Shown one piece after another: positions 15,552 to 25,193 of a DNA stretch of 64,000 bases. How positions within the stretch are numbered: the stretch's first letter is position 1; each line of letters opens with the position of its first letter. The position numbers were made by a program, and so were the translations under genes. The notes below the pieces were generated by a model, which made no database searches, was not told where the DNA came from, and saw nothing but the letters and a program-made list of their open reading frames with translations. This DNA is from JBFLXB01 sp964570625 (GTDB lineage Bacteria; Nitrospirota; Nitrospiria; 2-01-FULL-66-17), in the NCBI GenBank assembly GCA_964570625.1, contig CAZMYW010000029.1, forward strand, positions 34,162 to 98,161. Reading direction: 5' to 3'.

Positions 15552-15971
15552 CTACTTGCAGGCGGACGTCGTGGACCCCGCCGCCAGGGCCTCGAATTGA
15601 TAGCGGGTTGAGCGGGTGTCTACGCGGTAGGGCGGCACGTTGCGGGCGTGGAAACGGGCTTCCACCAGAACCGGGAAACGCTGCTGCTGGACGGGGACTG
15701 CGCGTTCGCCGCACCCGTTGATCAACGCCAGCACGTCATCGGATCGATTGACGAAAAACGCGAAATCTCCGTCGCCAAAGTCGATGAGCACAGGTTCTCC
15801 GTGCGTCACCGCCCCTTGCGCCACGGCGTAGGGATCGGATTTGGCCGCTGGTCCGACCGACAGGAGCACGCCCGGAATCGCCCGCACCGGCTCGACGAGC
15901 CACCACGACGCGACCGCGACGCCAATCGCCAGCATCCCTACTGCCACCAACCACGCGACCGGACGCGGCAT
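15552..15971 (-). CDS. Unknown single-pass membrane/periplasmic protein
   Basis: 139 aa. Residues 5-25 form one hydrophobic segment (VAWLVAVGMLAIGVAVASWWL) and the rest is predicted periplasmic, with FGDGDFAFFVNRSDDVLAL and a pair of cysteines (NGCGE and the C-terminal SACK). I do not recognise the family. It lies between the DsrH-like gene (convergent) and a small periplasmic protein gene upstream on the same strand, from which a terminator-like hairpin separates it. Confidence 0.6.
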   Translation of the reverse strand: MPRPVAWLVAVGMLAIGVAVASWWLVEPVRAIPGVLLSVGPAAKSDPYAVAQGAVTHGEPVLIDFGDGDFAFFVNRSDDVLALINGCGERAVPVQQQRFPVLVEARFHARNVPPYRVDTRSTRYQFEALAAGSTTSACK

Positions 15972-15984
15972 CAGAGACCCTCAA

Positions 15985-16024
15985 AACAATCGGCGCCCGC
16001 CGAAACGGGGCTCGACGGGCGCCG
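15985..16024 (-). terminator. Probable intrinsic terminator after the small periplasmic protein gene
   Basis: Perfect 9-bp GC-rich arms (CGGCGCCCG at 15991-15999, CGGGCGCCG at 16016-16024) followed on the minus strand by ATTGTTTTG. It lies 28 bp after the stop of the 16052-16342 gene and 20 bp before the next start. The U-tract is interrupted, so strength is uncertain. Confidence 0.55.
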
Positions 16025-16051
16025 GGGTGGATTCATTCTCCACACGGAGAC

Positions 16052-16342
16052 TCACTTCTTCATCGTCCCCGAATGATCGTCCTTCATTTCTTTGATCCAG
16101 TTGGCGTGTCCACCCGACGTGACGTCCGCGCTGACATGTGCCCCAACCTTGATCTCGCCTTCTTTCTTCGTCGTCGCCGGATCGATGTGAACCGACTTCA
16201 TACTTCCATCGGCCATCTTGATCGTCACCATGTCACCTTCCATTTTGGTGAGTTCGCCGCTCACGTTGCCCATCTCACCAGCTAACGCTACTCCAGCCCA
16301 CATGAGCGACACTGCGACCCCTGCTAAAACAAATTTTTTCAT
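16052..16342 (-). CDS. Small secreted/periplasmic protein with signal peptide
   Basis: 96 aa. MKKFVLAGVAVSLMWAGVALAG is a typical Sec signal peptide with an ALA-G cleavage site. The mature part is a small basic beta-type domain (SGELTKMEGDMVTIKMADG…VHIDPATTKKEGEIKVGAHV), an OB-like or DUF1344-like pattern seen in small periplasmic proteins. Upstream is a strong AGGAGGAGGAAGGGGG run. A GTG three codons earlier (16351) is the alternative start. Followed by a hairpin terminator, so probably expressed on its own. Function unknown. Confidence 0.75.
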   Translation of the reverse strand: MKKFVLAGVAVSLMWAGVALAGEMGNVSGELTKMEGDMVTIKMADGSMKSVHIDPATTKKEGEIKVGAHVSADVTSGGHANWIKEMKDDHSGTMKK

Positions 16343-16384
16343 CTCGATCACCCCCTTCCTCCTCCTTGAGTAACGGGCGGTATG

Positions 16385-17251
16385 CTACCCCCTCGTCTCG
16401 ACAAAATGCAAGCGGCGCAAGGCCTGCCGCAAGACCCGTGACGCCACTCGGCGGTAGTCTCCAGCCCGGAGCAGCACGAACGCCTCGGCGAATCCGCGCC
16501 CGTGGAGGTGGACCATCGACCGATACGCGTGCAACCCCATGATGCACCGGCTGTAGTCGATCGTCGCCATCTGACTCGCAAACTGCGCCAAGGCCCGTTG
16601 CTTCCTCTCTGCCACCGACGTGATATCCACCAAGCAGTTCGGTTCGATCGGCGCCCACACTTCATACCCGCAGCACAGGGGCGACTCGATGCCGCGGGCG
16701 ACGGACAACGCGGCCAACAGGATCCGGTTGGTTGCTCGGTGGTCGGGATGGTAATCGGTGGGAAACGGCAGGTACACCAGATCTGGTTTGAGTTCTTCGA
16801 GAAGCTCGCGCACCTGCTGCCGCGTGTGGGGCGTCAGACACAACTCTTGGTCGCGATTGTCCAAGAACCGCAGGTCCCGCACGCCCAAGATCTCAGCTGC
16901 GCCTCGGGCCTCCTCGCGGCGTGCGGCGGCCAATGCGTCTTCCAAGCGCTCCCGTTCGTCCGGCGGAAGCGCTCGGGCGTTCAGCGCCGGATCACCCTTG
17001 CGCCCGTCGGTCAGATACGCAATGGTGACCGATTCTCCAGCCAAGACATGGCGGTACAGGCTACCGCCGCAGCCCAAGGTTTCGTCGTCCATGTGCGGCG
17101 CCAACACCAGCACTCTCGCCCCCGGGGGACGATCCAGGGGCGGAGGCACGATCTGCGCTTCAGTCCACAGCGCCGACGTCCCATCTACCAATCGACTCAC
17201 CCCGCCAGTGCTGCGAGATCTCTGCCGCTTGCCAACCACCCGCGTCCCCAT
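16385..17251 (-). CDS. PIG-L/LmbE family metal-dependent deacetylase
   Basis: 288 aa. The motif VLAPHMDDETLGCGG holds the zinc-binding His-x-x-Asp-Asp/Glu set, and PTDYHPDHRATNRIL supplies the later His. Such enzymes remove acetyl groups from N-acetylglucosamine-type or related N-acyl substrates. About 30 residues of low complexity precede the core and the true start may be internal. It lies upstream of the small periplasmic gene on the same strand and is divergent from the ferredoxin gene. The specific substrate cannot be inferred. Confidence 0.88.
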   Translation of the reverse strand: MGTRVVGKRQRSRSTGGVSRLVDGTSALWTEAQIVPPPLDRPPGARVLVLAPHMDDETLGCGGSLYRHVLAGESVTIAYLTDGRKGDPALNARALPPDERERLEDALAAARREEARGAAEILGVRDLRFLDNRDQELCLTPHTRQQVRELLEELKPDLVYLPFPTDYHPDHRATNRILLAALSVARGIESPLCCGYEVWAPIEPNCLVDITSVAERKQRALAQFASQMATIDYSRCIMGLHAYRSMVHLHGRGFAEAFVLLRAGDYRRVASRVLRQALRRLHFVETRG

Positions 17252-17319
17252 ATCACGTCCTCCAGTGCAAGCCGCCTTCCGTTGAGTATAGACGACCCGC
17301 CGGAGTCGTTATTCATACC

Positions 17320-17348
17320 TTGGCGCAGCAGAAGCAGTGTGGTAGATT
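17320..17348 (+). promoter_or_regulatory. Sigma-70-like promoter of the ferredoxin gene
   Basis: TTGGCG at 17320-17325 and TAGATT at 17343-17348 are 17 bp apart. Transcription would start near 17355, about 29 bp before the ATG, leaving room for the GGAGG site at 17374-17378. Prediction from spacing and consensus only. Confidence 0.5.
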
Positions 17349-17383
17349 GGAGGGCCGTTTCCTGGCACACATCGGAGGACTCT

Positions 17384-17794
17384 ATGGGGGGCACGAATCC
17401 CTATATCGCCAAACCCAAGGTCGATCTGCCGCAGAAACCCTACACGATTACGTTCGTGAACAAGGGGGTATCCGTGACGGTGGACCCGGCCAAGATTCCC
17501 TACGGCCCAACCGGCCAGCCGGGCAGCATTCTCGACATCGCGCTGGCGGCGGGCATTGAACTCGAACACGTGTGCGGCGGCGTGTGCGCGTGCTCAACCT
17601 GCCACGTCATCGTCAAGCAGGGACTGGACTCCTGCAACGAGGCCACCGACGATGAACTCGACCAGCTCGACGAGGCGCCCGCCACCACGCTCCAATCGCG
17701 CCTAGGCTGCCAAACCGTGCCCAACGGCACCAAGGACCTCGTGGTCGAAATTCCGGCGTGGAACAAGAACCTGGTCAAGGAAGAGCAGCACTAA
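17384..17794 (+). CDS. fdx: 2Fe-2S ferredoxin, adrenodoxin/Isc type
   Basis: 136 aa from the ATG at 17384 with GGAGG 5 nt upstream. The cluster ligands are in HVCGGVCACSTCHV (C-x5-C-x2-C) with the fourth Cys in SRLGCQTV. The arrangement is that of ISC-type ferredoxins that feed electrons to Fe-S assembly, though an N-terminal stretch of about 20 residues precedes the core. It stands alone, convergent with an ABC ATPase gene. iscU, iscA and hscBA are not in the window. Confidence 0.93.
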   Translation: MGGTNPYIAKPKVDLPQKPYTITFVNKGVSVTVDPAKIPYGPTGQPGSILDIALAAGIELEHVCGGVCACSTCHVIVKQGLDSCNEATDDELDQLDEAPATTLQSRLGCQTVPNGTKDLVVEIPAWNKNLVKEEQH

Positions 17795-17806
17795 CCAGGG
17801 ATTTCC

Positions 17807-18478
17807 CTACACCAGCACACCCTTTTCCAGCCGCCGCACCACTTCAGCCCTCGCGGCCGCGCGCGGGTCGTGCGTGACCATCACAATCGTCTTTTGAAAC
17901 TCCTTGTGAAGCCGATCCAGCAACGACAGGATCTCTTCGGCCGACTGCGCGTCGAGATCTCCGGTGGGTTCGTCGGCGACGATCACCGTCGGATCGGTCA
18001 CGATCGCCCGGGCAATCGCCACGCGTTGTTCCTGTCCACCGGAGAGCTGTCGCGGGTAGTGATCGGACCGATCAGCCAATCCCACCACCTTCAGGGCGGT
18101 GACTGCGTGCTCGCGACGATCCCGCCGCGACAAGTGCGTCAATGTCAGGGGCAACTCGACGTTCTCCAGCGCGGTGAGCACCGGAATGAGATGATAGAGC
18201 TGGAAGATGAAACCGACGTGGCGTGCCCGCCACGCGGTGAGCTCGCTCTCAGACAGCGTGGTGATCGCGGTACCGTCCACCACGACTCGGCCCGACGTGG
18301 GCCGATCGATTCCGGCGATCAGGTTGAGCAACGTGGTCTTGCCCGAGCCCGACGGTCCCATCAAGGCGAGAAACGCGCCTCGTGCGATCGTCATATCGAT
18401 GCCATCGAGTACCTTCAGTTCGCCCCCACCGCGGCGAAACGTTTTTTTCAGCCCTTCGACGACGATCAGTGTGTCCAC
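17807..18478 (-). CDS. ABC transporter ATP-binding protein, LolD/MacB type
   Basis: 223 aa. Walker A GPSGSGKTTLLNLIAG, Q-loop FIFQLYHLIPVLTALENVEL, signature LSGGQEQRVAIARA, Walker B VIVADEPTGDLD and a later His switch (TMVTHDPRA-like) are all present. This subfamily works with FtsX-fold permeases in lipoprotein release, mechanotransmission or drug export. No permease gene is adjacent: upstream are a 77-aa unknown and addA, downstream is the convergent ferredoxin gene. The partner must be encoded elsewhere. Confidence 0.9.
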   Translation of the reverse strand: MDTLIVVEGLKKTFRRGGGELKVLDGIDMTIARGAFLALMGPSGSGKTTLLNLIAGIDRPTSGRVVVDGTAITTLSESELTAWRARHVGFIFQLYHLIPVLTALENVELPLTLTHLSRRDRREHAVTALKVVGLADRSDHYPRQLSGGQEQRVAIARAIVTDPTVIVADEPTGDLDAQSAEEILSLLDRLHKEFQKTIVMVTHDPRAAARAEVVRRLEKGVLV

Positions 18479-18486
18479 TTCGGATC

Positions 18487-18720
18487 CTAACCCTGTTTGG
18501 CTTCTTTGTAGGCTTTCTTGATCATCGTACGCGTGACCCAGTCTTTTTGATCGACACCCTGCTCGCCGTAGATCTCGTCACCCACGATACGCACCCGCTC
18601 GGACAACTCGCCGGTCCTCCCCTTGCCCAGCAAACTCGTCATGAACCGCTCCTGTTGCGGCGGCGTGAGCGTTTTGTAGAGGCCGTCAAGATAGGTGTAG
18701 TCCTCACGTTTGATCAGCAC
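18487..18720 (-). CDS. Small conserved-looking protein of unknown function
   Basis: 77 aa, charged and probably all-helical (REDYTYLDGLYKTLTPPQQE; GDEIYGEQGVDQKDWVTRTM), starting at a GTG with GGAGGG 6 nt upstream. It is 15 bp after addA and 8 bp before the ABC ATPase gene, so it belongs to the same transcript. No signal peptide, membrane segment or known motif was seen. The good ribosome binding site and tight spacing argue that it is real. Confidence 0.65.
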   Translation of the reverse strand: MLIKREDYTYLDGLYKTLTPPQQERFMTSLLGKGRTGELSERVRIVGDEIYGEQGVDQKDWVTRTMIKKAYKEAKQG

Positions 18721-18734
18721 CGTGAGCCCTCCAA

Positions 18735-21700
18735 TCAGTCATGACCTTGCACGGACAAGTCGACTGCCACCGCCGGTCGCAGGAACAGGCACCGAAACGC
18801 GTGGACCTCTCGACCGAGCCCTTCACGCACGGCCCGGCTGTACACCTCTCCCTGAATCCGGTAGCGCTCGGCTGCCGCGGGAGCCGAGGCCGCATTCACC
18901 GCGTCGGTCTTGTAGTCCGCAACGTACAGGCGGCCGGCCCGTTCATAGATCAGATCGATCACGCCTTCCATGATGGCATCTTCCCACGGCATAATCAACG
19001 GGACCTCGCGGCCCAGAATCCGCGACGAGGCGAGTTCCTGATACAGGACGGATGAAAAAAATCGGGAGAGGACGGCACGCAGATCCTCGCCCGTCACCAG
19101 AGGATCGTCGTTGGCCTGAGTCGCAATCAAGGCGTCGATCGCCTGGGGCCACCGCGCAATGTCCGAACCATAGTCCCAGTGCTGTAGGAAGGTGTGAACC
19201 AGCGTCCCGATCCGTTGCGCACGCGCCGCGCCATCGGATCTCGATCCTCCTGTTCGCACCCGCCGCGCCGACCCGTTCCGGAGCGCGAGCCGGGTGTGCG
19301 TCAAAAATCTGGGCTGACCGGTAATCCGTTCCGCTCGGGCCATGCGGGTAGCCCACGACGCGGCAACGGTTTGTCGGTCCGTCCACCGAAGATCCACGGC
19401 CTGAAGAGGGACACCCGTCGCCCGCTCCGCTTCGGGCCCGACGATGTGCCAGTCGAAGACCGACGACGAGATCGCGCTCTCGGACGGCGGTTGCCCCCAC
19501 ACCGTGTTCATCGCCTCGGCGATCAGGGCCGCGGGGCCGTCGGTGGCAGGCCCGCGCCCGGTTTCCGCGCCTGACACCACCAACAGGTCCCGCGCCCGCG
19601 TCATGGCCACGTACAACAGCCGCCGACTCTCTGCCGCTTCCTTCCTGGCGCGCTGGTCCGTCAGATACACGCCGGCCAGCGACGACACGTCCCCAGCGCG
19701 GATACCGACCGCTCCACTGCTCCAGTGCTTGACCACCGTGGGTCGTTGTCCCTCCCGCCTTCGGCCGTGCGCGGCGGCGAGGACGACAATCGGGAATTCG
19801 AGGCCTTTGGCTTTGTGCACGCTGAGAACTTTCACCGCGTTCACCGCCTCGTCTACCAACGGGCTGTCCCCTTCTTCGATTTCGTCTCGCACTCGACGGT
19901 CCAGGCGCGCCACCAACGCGGTGAACGACAGACCATCGGCAGCCAGCTCCCGCGCGATCCGCTCCAACTTGTCCACGTTCGCCACGGCCTGATCGCCGGA
20001 GGGACCAGCGGCGGCCAACGCCTGGAGCGGGAACCGATCGAACACCGCGGTCACGGCCTCATCCACCGGCAGGCGCGGGATTTCTCGGGACAACGCCGCC
20101 AATTCCCGATACAGCTCCGCGGGTGCCCACGGCCCCGGCGGATGGTCGGTCTCTGCCACGCGGTAATCCAGCCAGCCGGCACGCGACAGATCGTACACCT
20201 CGCGATCGGTGACCGCCCCCAACGGAGAACGGAGCACACCCACGAGCGCCACCGCGTCATACGGTGATGCCAGGACGCGCAAGACGTTGATCGCGTCGAC
20301 GATCTCCTGCGCCGCGAAAAACCGCCGCTCGCCTTCGACCACGTAGGGAATCCCCCGCTGACGCAGCGCCTCTAGGTACACGTGGACATCGGTCAGGGCC
20401 CGAAAGAGAATCGCCACGTCGCCCGCTTCGGCCCGCCTGATACCGCCCTGCCGCGCCCGAACCTCCACGGTCCCGAACACCGACCGGACCAGCCACTGCG
20501 CCAGGCTCTCCGCTTCCGCCTCACGTCCGTCCGTCGCGTCGAACGTCCCGTCAGTCGAGCGCACGATCCGGACGATTGGCTTCACGCCTCCAGCGGCATC
20601 CTGCGGGGGGACGATCGACTCATAAGACGCCTGAAAGCCCGGCCGATAGGTCAACAATCGCCCACTCACGGCATTCACGGCATCCAGAATCGCCCCCCGG
20701 CTTCTGAAGTTCGTCGACAGGGTGCACTCCGCCCCGCCTTGCGCACGTACCGTGTGCGCAACGTCCTGATAGGCTTCCAGGTCCGCGCCGCGAAACCCGT
20801 AGATCGACTGTTTGGGATCGGCCACGATGAACAACTTGCCGGGGGCGAGGCGAACGGTCCGCCAGTCAGCGGCCGAGTCCCCCGACCTCTCGGCGAGAAA
20901 AAACAGGATCTCGTATTGCATCGGGTCGGTGTCCTGGCACTCGTCGATCAGCAGAGCCCGGAAGCGCCGCTTGAGCGTTTCCCGAACTCCGGAATGATCG
21001 CGCACCAAGTCGCGGGCTCTGGCGAGAAGCCCATCGAACGGGACCCAGCCCGCCCGGGCGAACGATGCCCGGCATTCGCGCACGAACGGCGCGAGGACTT
21101 CGCCGAACAACACGACCGCTTGACGATCGACGCCACTCAGGCTCCGGGCAAGCTTGATCAACTCTTTGGCTCGCTTCGCGTCGGCCTCGTCCCACCCCTG
21201 GGGCACCGACACGTCCTTGTCCACCTCTCCCGCATCGTCGACGGCGATGGCGCGCTCGTCGAGCACCGCTGCGAACACGCGTTCTGCTGCAGCCAGGCGC
21301 CGCGCAATCATGTGATGTGGTGGATTGCTCACCAGGAGCCCCCGCGCCTCATCACGAGCCGCCCCGAGCCACTCGTTCAGCTGGGGCGGAACAACCGCCA
21401 ACTCATCGAGCGCCTGTAGTGGGATGAATTCGGCGCTCAATCCCCCAGCCAGTTCGAACAGTTCCTCGAGCGTGACGCGCTCCAGCACCCGCCTCCAGAG
21501 CGCGGCGCGCGGGGCATCAGGGCCCAACTCACGCTGCAACCACGCGTCCCACGTGGCGGCCACGTGATCCCGCCACGTCGCCTCCTCCGCTTCACGGAAC
21601 CGTGGGTCCACGCCAGACTCGAGGGGAAACAGCCGCAACAAGGTCGCCGCGAACGAATGGATCGTCCCGATGTGACTGCGATCAACCGCTTCAAGGGCCC

Positions 21701-22055
21701 CGCGGAGCCGTGCGCCGACCTCTCCCGTCGAGGTGCGTGTCCACGCCGTCAACGCCGCCACCGCCTCCAGCGTCTCTCCATTGTCCTCCGCCGGAGTCGG
21801 ATCATGTGCCGCTCGTGCGAGCCCGTGGAGGCGTTCGCGAAATCTGACCACTAGTTCGGCCGCAGCTTTATTGGTAAAGGTCAATGCAACGATATCGGTC
21901 ACCGGGATAGGATCGGGCTCGCGTACGACGAGGTGGACCAGGCGTTCCACCAGCAACGTGGTCTTCCCGGTTCCGGCTCCCGCGGTCACGACCACGTTCA
22001 CGTCAAACGTCCGGATCGCGCGGTCACGCTCAATCGAATCCGTAGGGGCCGTCAC
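18735..22055 (-). CDS. addA: AddA-type UvrD-like helicase/nuclease (double-strand break repair)
   Basis: 1106 aa. Helicase motifs: Walker A VTAGAGTGKTTLLVERLV, motif II LIDECQDTDPMQYE, motif III VADPKQSIYGFRGAD, motif V VKVLSVHKAKGLEF, motif VI RRLLYVAMTRARDLL. The C-terminal RecB-family nuclease has EGVIDLIYERAGRLYVADYK (E…D-x-K). With AddB it unwinds and resects DNA ends up to Chi-like sites for RecA loading. The start is a GTG overlapping the addB stop (GTGA). Length is slightly below the 1200 aa of Bacillus AddA. Confidence 0.95.
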   Translation of the reverse strand: MTAPTDSIERDRAIRTFDVNVVVTAGAGTGKTTLLVERLVHLVVREPDPIPVTDIVALTFTNKAAAELVVRFRERLHGLARAAHDPTPAEDNGETLEAVAALTAWTRTSTGEVGARLRGALEAVDRSHIGTIHSFAATLLRLFPLESGVDPRFREAEEATWRDHVAATWDAWLQRELGPDAPRAALWRRVLERVTLEELFELAGGLSAEFIPLQALDELAVVPPQLNEWLGAARDEARGLLVSNPPHHMIARRLAAAERVFAAVLDERAIAVDDAGEVDKDVSVPQGWDEADAKRAKELIKLARSLSGVDRQAVVLFGEVLAPFVRECRASFARAGWVPFDGLLARARDLVRDHSGVRETLKRRFRALLIDECQDTDPMQYEILFFLAERSGDSAADWRTVRLAPGKLFIVADPKQSIYGFRGADLEAYQDVAHTVRAQGGAECTLSTNFRSRGAILDAVNAVSGRLLTYRPGFQASYESIVPPQDAAGGVKPIVRIVRSTDGTFDATDGREAEAESLAQWLVRSVFGTVEVRARQGGIRRAEAGDVAILFRALTDVHVYLEALRQRGIPYVVEGERRFFAAQEIVDAINVLRVLASPYDAVALVGVLRSPLGAVTDREVYDLSRAGWLDYRVAETDHPPGPWAPAELYRELAALSREIPRLPVDEAVTAVFDRFPLQALAAAGPSGDQAVANVDKLERIARELAADGLSFTALVARLDRRVRDEIEEGDSPLVDEAVNAVKVLSVHKAKGLEFPIVVLAAAHGRRREGQRPTVVKHWSSGAVGIRAGDVSSLAGVYLTDQRARKEAAESRRLLYVAMTRARDLLVVSGAETGRGPATDGPAALIAEAMNTVWGQPPSESAISSSVFDWHIVGPEAERATGVPLQAVDLRWTDRQTVAASWATRMARAERITGQPRFLTHTRLALRNGSARRVRTGGSRSDGAARAQRIGTLVHTFLQHWDYGSDIARWPQAIDALIATQANDDPLVTGEDLRAVLSRFFSSVLYQELASSRILGREVPLIMPWEDAIMEGVIDLIYERAGRLYVADYKTDAVNAASAPAAAERYRIQGEVYSRAVREGLGREVHAFRCLFLRPAVAVDLSVQGHD

Positions 22056-25000
22056 GGCATCCTCTTAGGCCCGCGCACCGGCGTTCGTCTGATCCCCGCC
22101 AACCGGGCGGCTCGGGGATCCCGCTCGGCCCGGACACGGGACAACGCGTGCCGCCGCCGGCACGCCGCCGCAACGTCGCACCGGCTGCAATAGGTGTCAG
22201 GAATCATCGGGAACAACCCGGCCTCGATCCCAGCAACCAGCGCCGACACCGTTCCTCGAATGCGCCCAGCGGTTTCCTCATCAGGTTCGTACGAGACGCG
22301 GTCGACCGCGCCGTCCCACGCCCGCGGCCGCACGGTGTAGACCGCAACTGCCGGGTCGACGCCCGCGGGCCCGCCGCCGCGCGTGGAGGCATACTGTTCC
22401 GCGAGTGCTGCGTACATCGGCGGCTGTAACGCCTGTGCGCGCAGGGCGGCCGCAACAAGGTCTCCGCGTCGCGTGCTCGATCGTGTCCACCTCAGCTTCC
22501 AGTCAATGACCCGCAGGCCCCCATCCGCGCCCACATCCACGCGATCAAGGCGCCCCTGAATCGGACTGCCCCGCTCGCCGCCCAGCACACCTCGCAACGT
22601 GACTTCACTCTCAAGCGGCGAATACCCGGAGGCTGCCTGCTCGTTTCGGTCGTCCACCACGACGTCACCCAGCACGCGTCCGATCCGTTCACCGTCCAAC
22701 TCCCACATCAGCGGATAGCCGATCCCGTTTCGCGTGGCGTACCGGTCGCACACCTCGCGCCACAAGGATTCGACCGGAAGCGCTCCGGGCCGAAACGCCC
22801 GCGCGAGCAGGTCGTGCGCGAGCGATCCCCAATCCCGCACCGTCGGCCCCGCGTGCTGGTCCGCGTCCGCCGAAGCTGCCACCCCCAACACCCGGGTGAT
22901 GAAGAACCGCCAAGGGCATTCCGAGTAGGTCTGAAGCCCCGTCGCCGAATAGCCGCGGGCGCGGGCTTCGGCGAGCCATTCCGTCAGCGGCCCCAGGTCG
23001 CCGTCGAACGGCGACAACGCCGACGCCCACACGTCAACGGCTCGACGAAACCGCCGCGCGCGAGCGAGAACCACCTCGGTCCGCTCGTCCGCGACGCGGA
23101 CGACGTCCCCACCCAGAAGCGCGGCCAAGACCGTCGCCTCGCGAGGAGTGTAGCGATCGAGGCGATCGAACGGCGAAACGCGTGGCTTCTCTCGGGCCCG
23201 GCGTGGAACCTCGACGTGTACCACCTCATCCGCCTGCCCCCGCCAGGCCGCCAGATACCACGACGGGGGCAGCGGTCGGCCCGCGTCGTCCGCGCGCTGA
23301 CTGGACAGCACCAGACGCTCGCGCCCCGCCTGGACGAGCGCAGCAAACAACAACCTCTCTTCGTCGTAGCCCGCGAGTTTCTCCGGGATCTTGCACCCCA
23401 GCGTCGTTTCGATCAGACGCCGTTCACGGTCGCGCAAAAACGCATCCTCACGGATCACCCGCGGGAACACGGCGTCGTTGAGTCCCAACACGAACAGCAC
23501 ACGGAATCCCACACCGCGCGCCGCCGTGGCGTCGGCCACCAGCACGCCCCGTGCGTGCCAGTCCGTGATCGGCAGCGTCGTGGCCTCGATTCGACGGCGC
23601 ACGGATTCGATATAGGTCTGCCGCATGATCGCTGGTCGAAACCCGTCGAGCCGCACCGGATCACCCAGCGCCCCGATCAACGCCCGCGACACCGCGGCGT
23701 CGTCACTCGCCTCGTCTTCGTCGGCCTCGGCGGACTCCGAATCGGAAGACACACCGAACAGGAATCCGACCCGCTCGCGCCACGCGTCCGCGTGTGCGGC
23801 TCCTGAGGCGAGGTCCGGCACCGCAGCGCACGCGTCGCGTAGTTCGTGAACCAGGCGGAGCAACAATGCGGCCTGCGCGCCTCGCGTGTGCGCTCCTGCT
23901 TCGGCGGTCTGGGCCGGATCCGACAGCCCTGCCAGGCGCTCCCACGCCTCGTACCCGCGAATGACGCCGACGGAGCGCGCCAACTCGTCCCAGCACGCCG
24001 GGTTGACCTCGGCGCCGGGCACCAGACTCTCGACGCGACACCACGGTGAGGAAAGCAGATCGATCACGTCTTCACGCGTCGGGTCACCCTCCGCGATCCG
24101 CAACAGGCGCAAGACCGCCTGGACGAGCGGAAACCTTGAGAGGCCCCGCTCAGCACTGGTGACGAATGGCACGCCGTGCCGGGCGAACTCGCGCGCGACA
24201 ATTTCGGCGTACGGATCGAGGCTTCGCGCTACTACACCGATGTCCTCGAACGCGAACCCCTCGTCGTCGACCAGACGCAGGATGTCCTTCGCGCACGCGA
24301 CGACTTCGTCGTTTGCACCGGAACAGGTGACCACCGTCACCGCGCGCCGAGCGACCGGTCCGTCGAGGACCCTCAGCGGCCCCATAGTCAGCCCCAGCAG
24401 ATATCGTTGCAGGAACCGATCGGCGAACGCCCAATCGGCATCGCCGGGTACCGCCGGGAAATACACCGCGCCCTCGCCGCGCGCCGACACCGCGCGCAAC
24501 ACGTCATACTGCGCCTGCGTCAGGTCGTAGAATCCGTAGTAGGCAATGCTCCGCTGCGTCTTCAGATAGGTCGAGGTGACCGCCGCCTCGACCGCCGCGG
24601 TGTCCAGCTCGGTATAGTCGACCCATCCCGCGGATCCAGCGAAACCCAGCACGTCCCGGTACAACGTGGCAAGCGCCTCAAGCCTCCGTGTGTCCTCCGC
24701 GGGGAACACGCCTTCCGCGACTGCGTCGATGAACGCCTCGGGCGGAACCTTGGCGTCTTTGAGATCACGGAGCGTCTGCCAGAGCGCCGCGCAGCCGCCT
24801 CGGGTGGCGGCCACCCCTGCCAAGGGTCCGGGAGCCCCGCGATCGACCATCAGCCGCAGCAGCTCTTCGAAGGTGTGGTCGTCAATCAACGCGGGGATCG
24901 AGCGACCGGCAGCCTCTTCAACCAGACGACGAGACAATTGGTGAAACGTCAGGACCGACACGTTGAGGAACACCTGCCGACGTTCGCCGGCCAGGAGGGT

Positions 25001-25141
25001 GATCACTCGCCGCCTCAGGGATTTCGACGGGACGACCACGAGCAGGGGCGCAAAAGGGTCCCCAGCCTTCGCGGCAATCAGGTCATCGGCCAGGGCTTGT
25101 TCGAGATGGGGATGAAACGGTCCACTGACAACGGTCAACAC
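22052..25141 (-). CDS. addB: AddB-type helicase-nuclease subunit
   Basis: 1029 aa. The C-terminal RecB-like nuclease has GRLDRVDVGADGGLRVIDWK, and the Fe-S cysteines are in YSECPWRFF and YCSRCDVAAACRR (C-x2-C-x5-C), as in Fe-S-stabilised AddB. The N-terminus (VVSGPFHPHLEQALADDL) lacks a Walker A GKT/S, so ATPase activity would rest on AddA alone, as in some AddB lineages. It is translated from a GTG and coupled to addA. Located downstream of scpA-scpB after a 50-bp gap. Confidence 0.9.
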   Translation of the reverse strand: MLTVVSGPFHPHLEQALADDLIAAKAGDPFAPLLVVVPSKSLRRRVITLLAGERRQVFLNVSVLTFHQLSRRLVEEAAGRSIPALIDDHTFEELLRLMVDRGAPGPLAGVAATRGGCAALWQTLRDLKDAKVPPEAFIDAVAEGVFPAEDTRRLEALATLYRDVLGFAGSAGWVDYTELDTAAVEAAVTSTYLKTQRSIAYYGFYDLTQAQYDVLRAVSARGEGAVYFPAVPGDADWAFADRFLQRYLLGLTMGPLRVLDGPVARRAVTVVTCSGANDEVVACAKDILRLVDDEGFAFEDIGVVARSLDPYAEIVAREFARHGVPFVTSAERGLSRFPLVQAVLRLLRIAEGDPTREDVIDLLSSPWCRVESLVPGAEVNPACWDELARSVGVIRGYEAWERLAGLSDPAQTAEAGAHTRGAQAALLLRLVHELRDACAAVPDLASGAAHADAWRERVGFLFGVSSDSESAEADEDEASDDAAVSRALIGALGDPVRLDGFRPAIMRQTYIESVRRRIEATTLPITDWHARGVLVADATAARGVGFRVLFVLGLNDAVFPRVIREDAFLRDRERRLIETTLGCKIPEKLAGYDEERLLFAALVQAGRERLVLSSQRADDAGRPLPPSWYLAAWRGQADEVVHVEVPRRAREKPRVSPFDRLDRYTPREATVLAALLGGDVVRVADERTEVVLARARRFRRAVDVWASALSPFDGDLGPLTEWLAEARARGYSATGLQTYSECPWRFFITRVLGVAASADADQHAGPTVRDWGSLAHDLLARAFRPGALPVESLWREVCDRYATRNGIGYPLMWELDGERIGRVLGDVVVDDRNEQAASGYSPLESEVTLRGVLGGERGSPIQGRLDRVDVGADGGLRVIDWKLRWTRSSTRRGDLVAAALRAQALQPPMYAALAEQYASTRGGGPAGVDPAVAVYTVRPRAWDGAVDRVSYEPDEETAGRIRGTVSALVAGIEAGLFPMIPDTYCSRCDVAAACRRRHALSRVRAERDPRAARLAGIRRTPVRGPKRMP

Positions 25142-25193
25142 GACGCGCCCCGCGGGTCAGGCGGCCACGCTTACGGGACCAGGCCCGCAGGCG

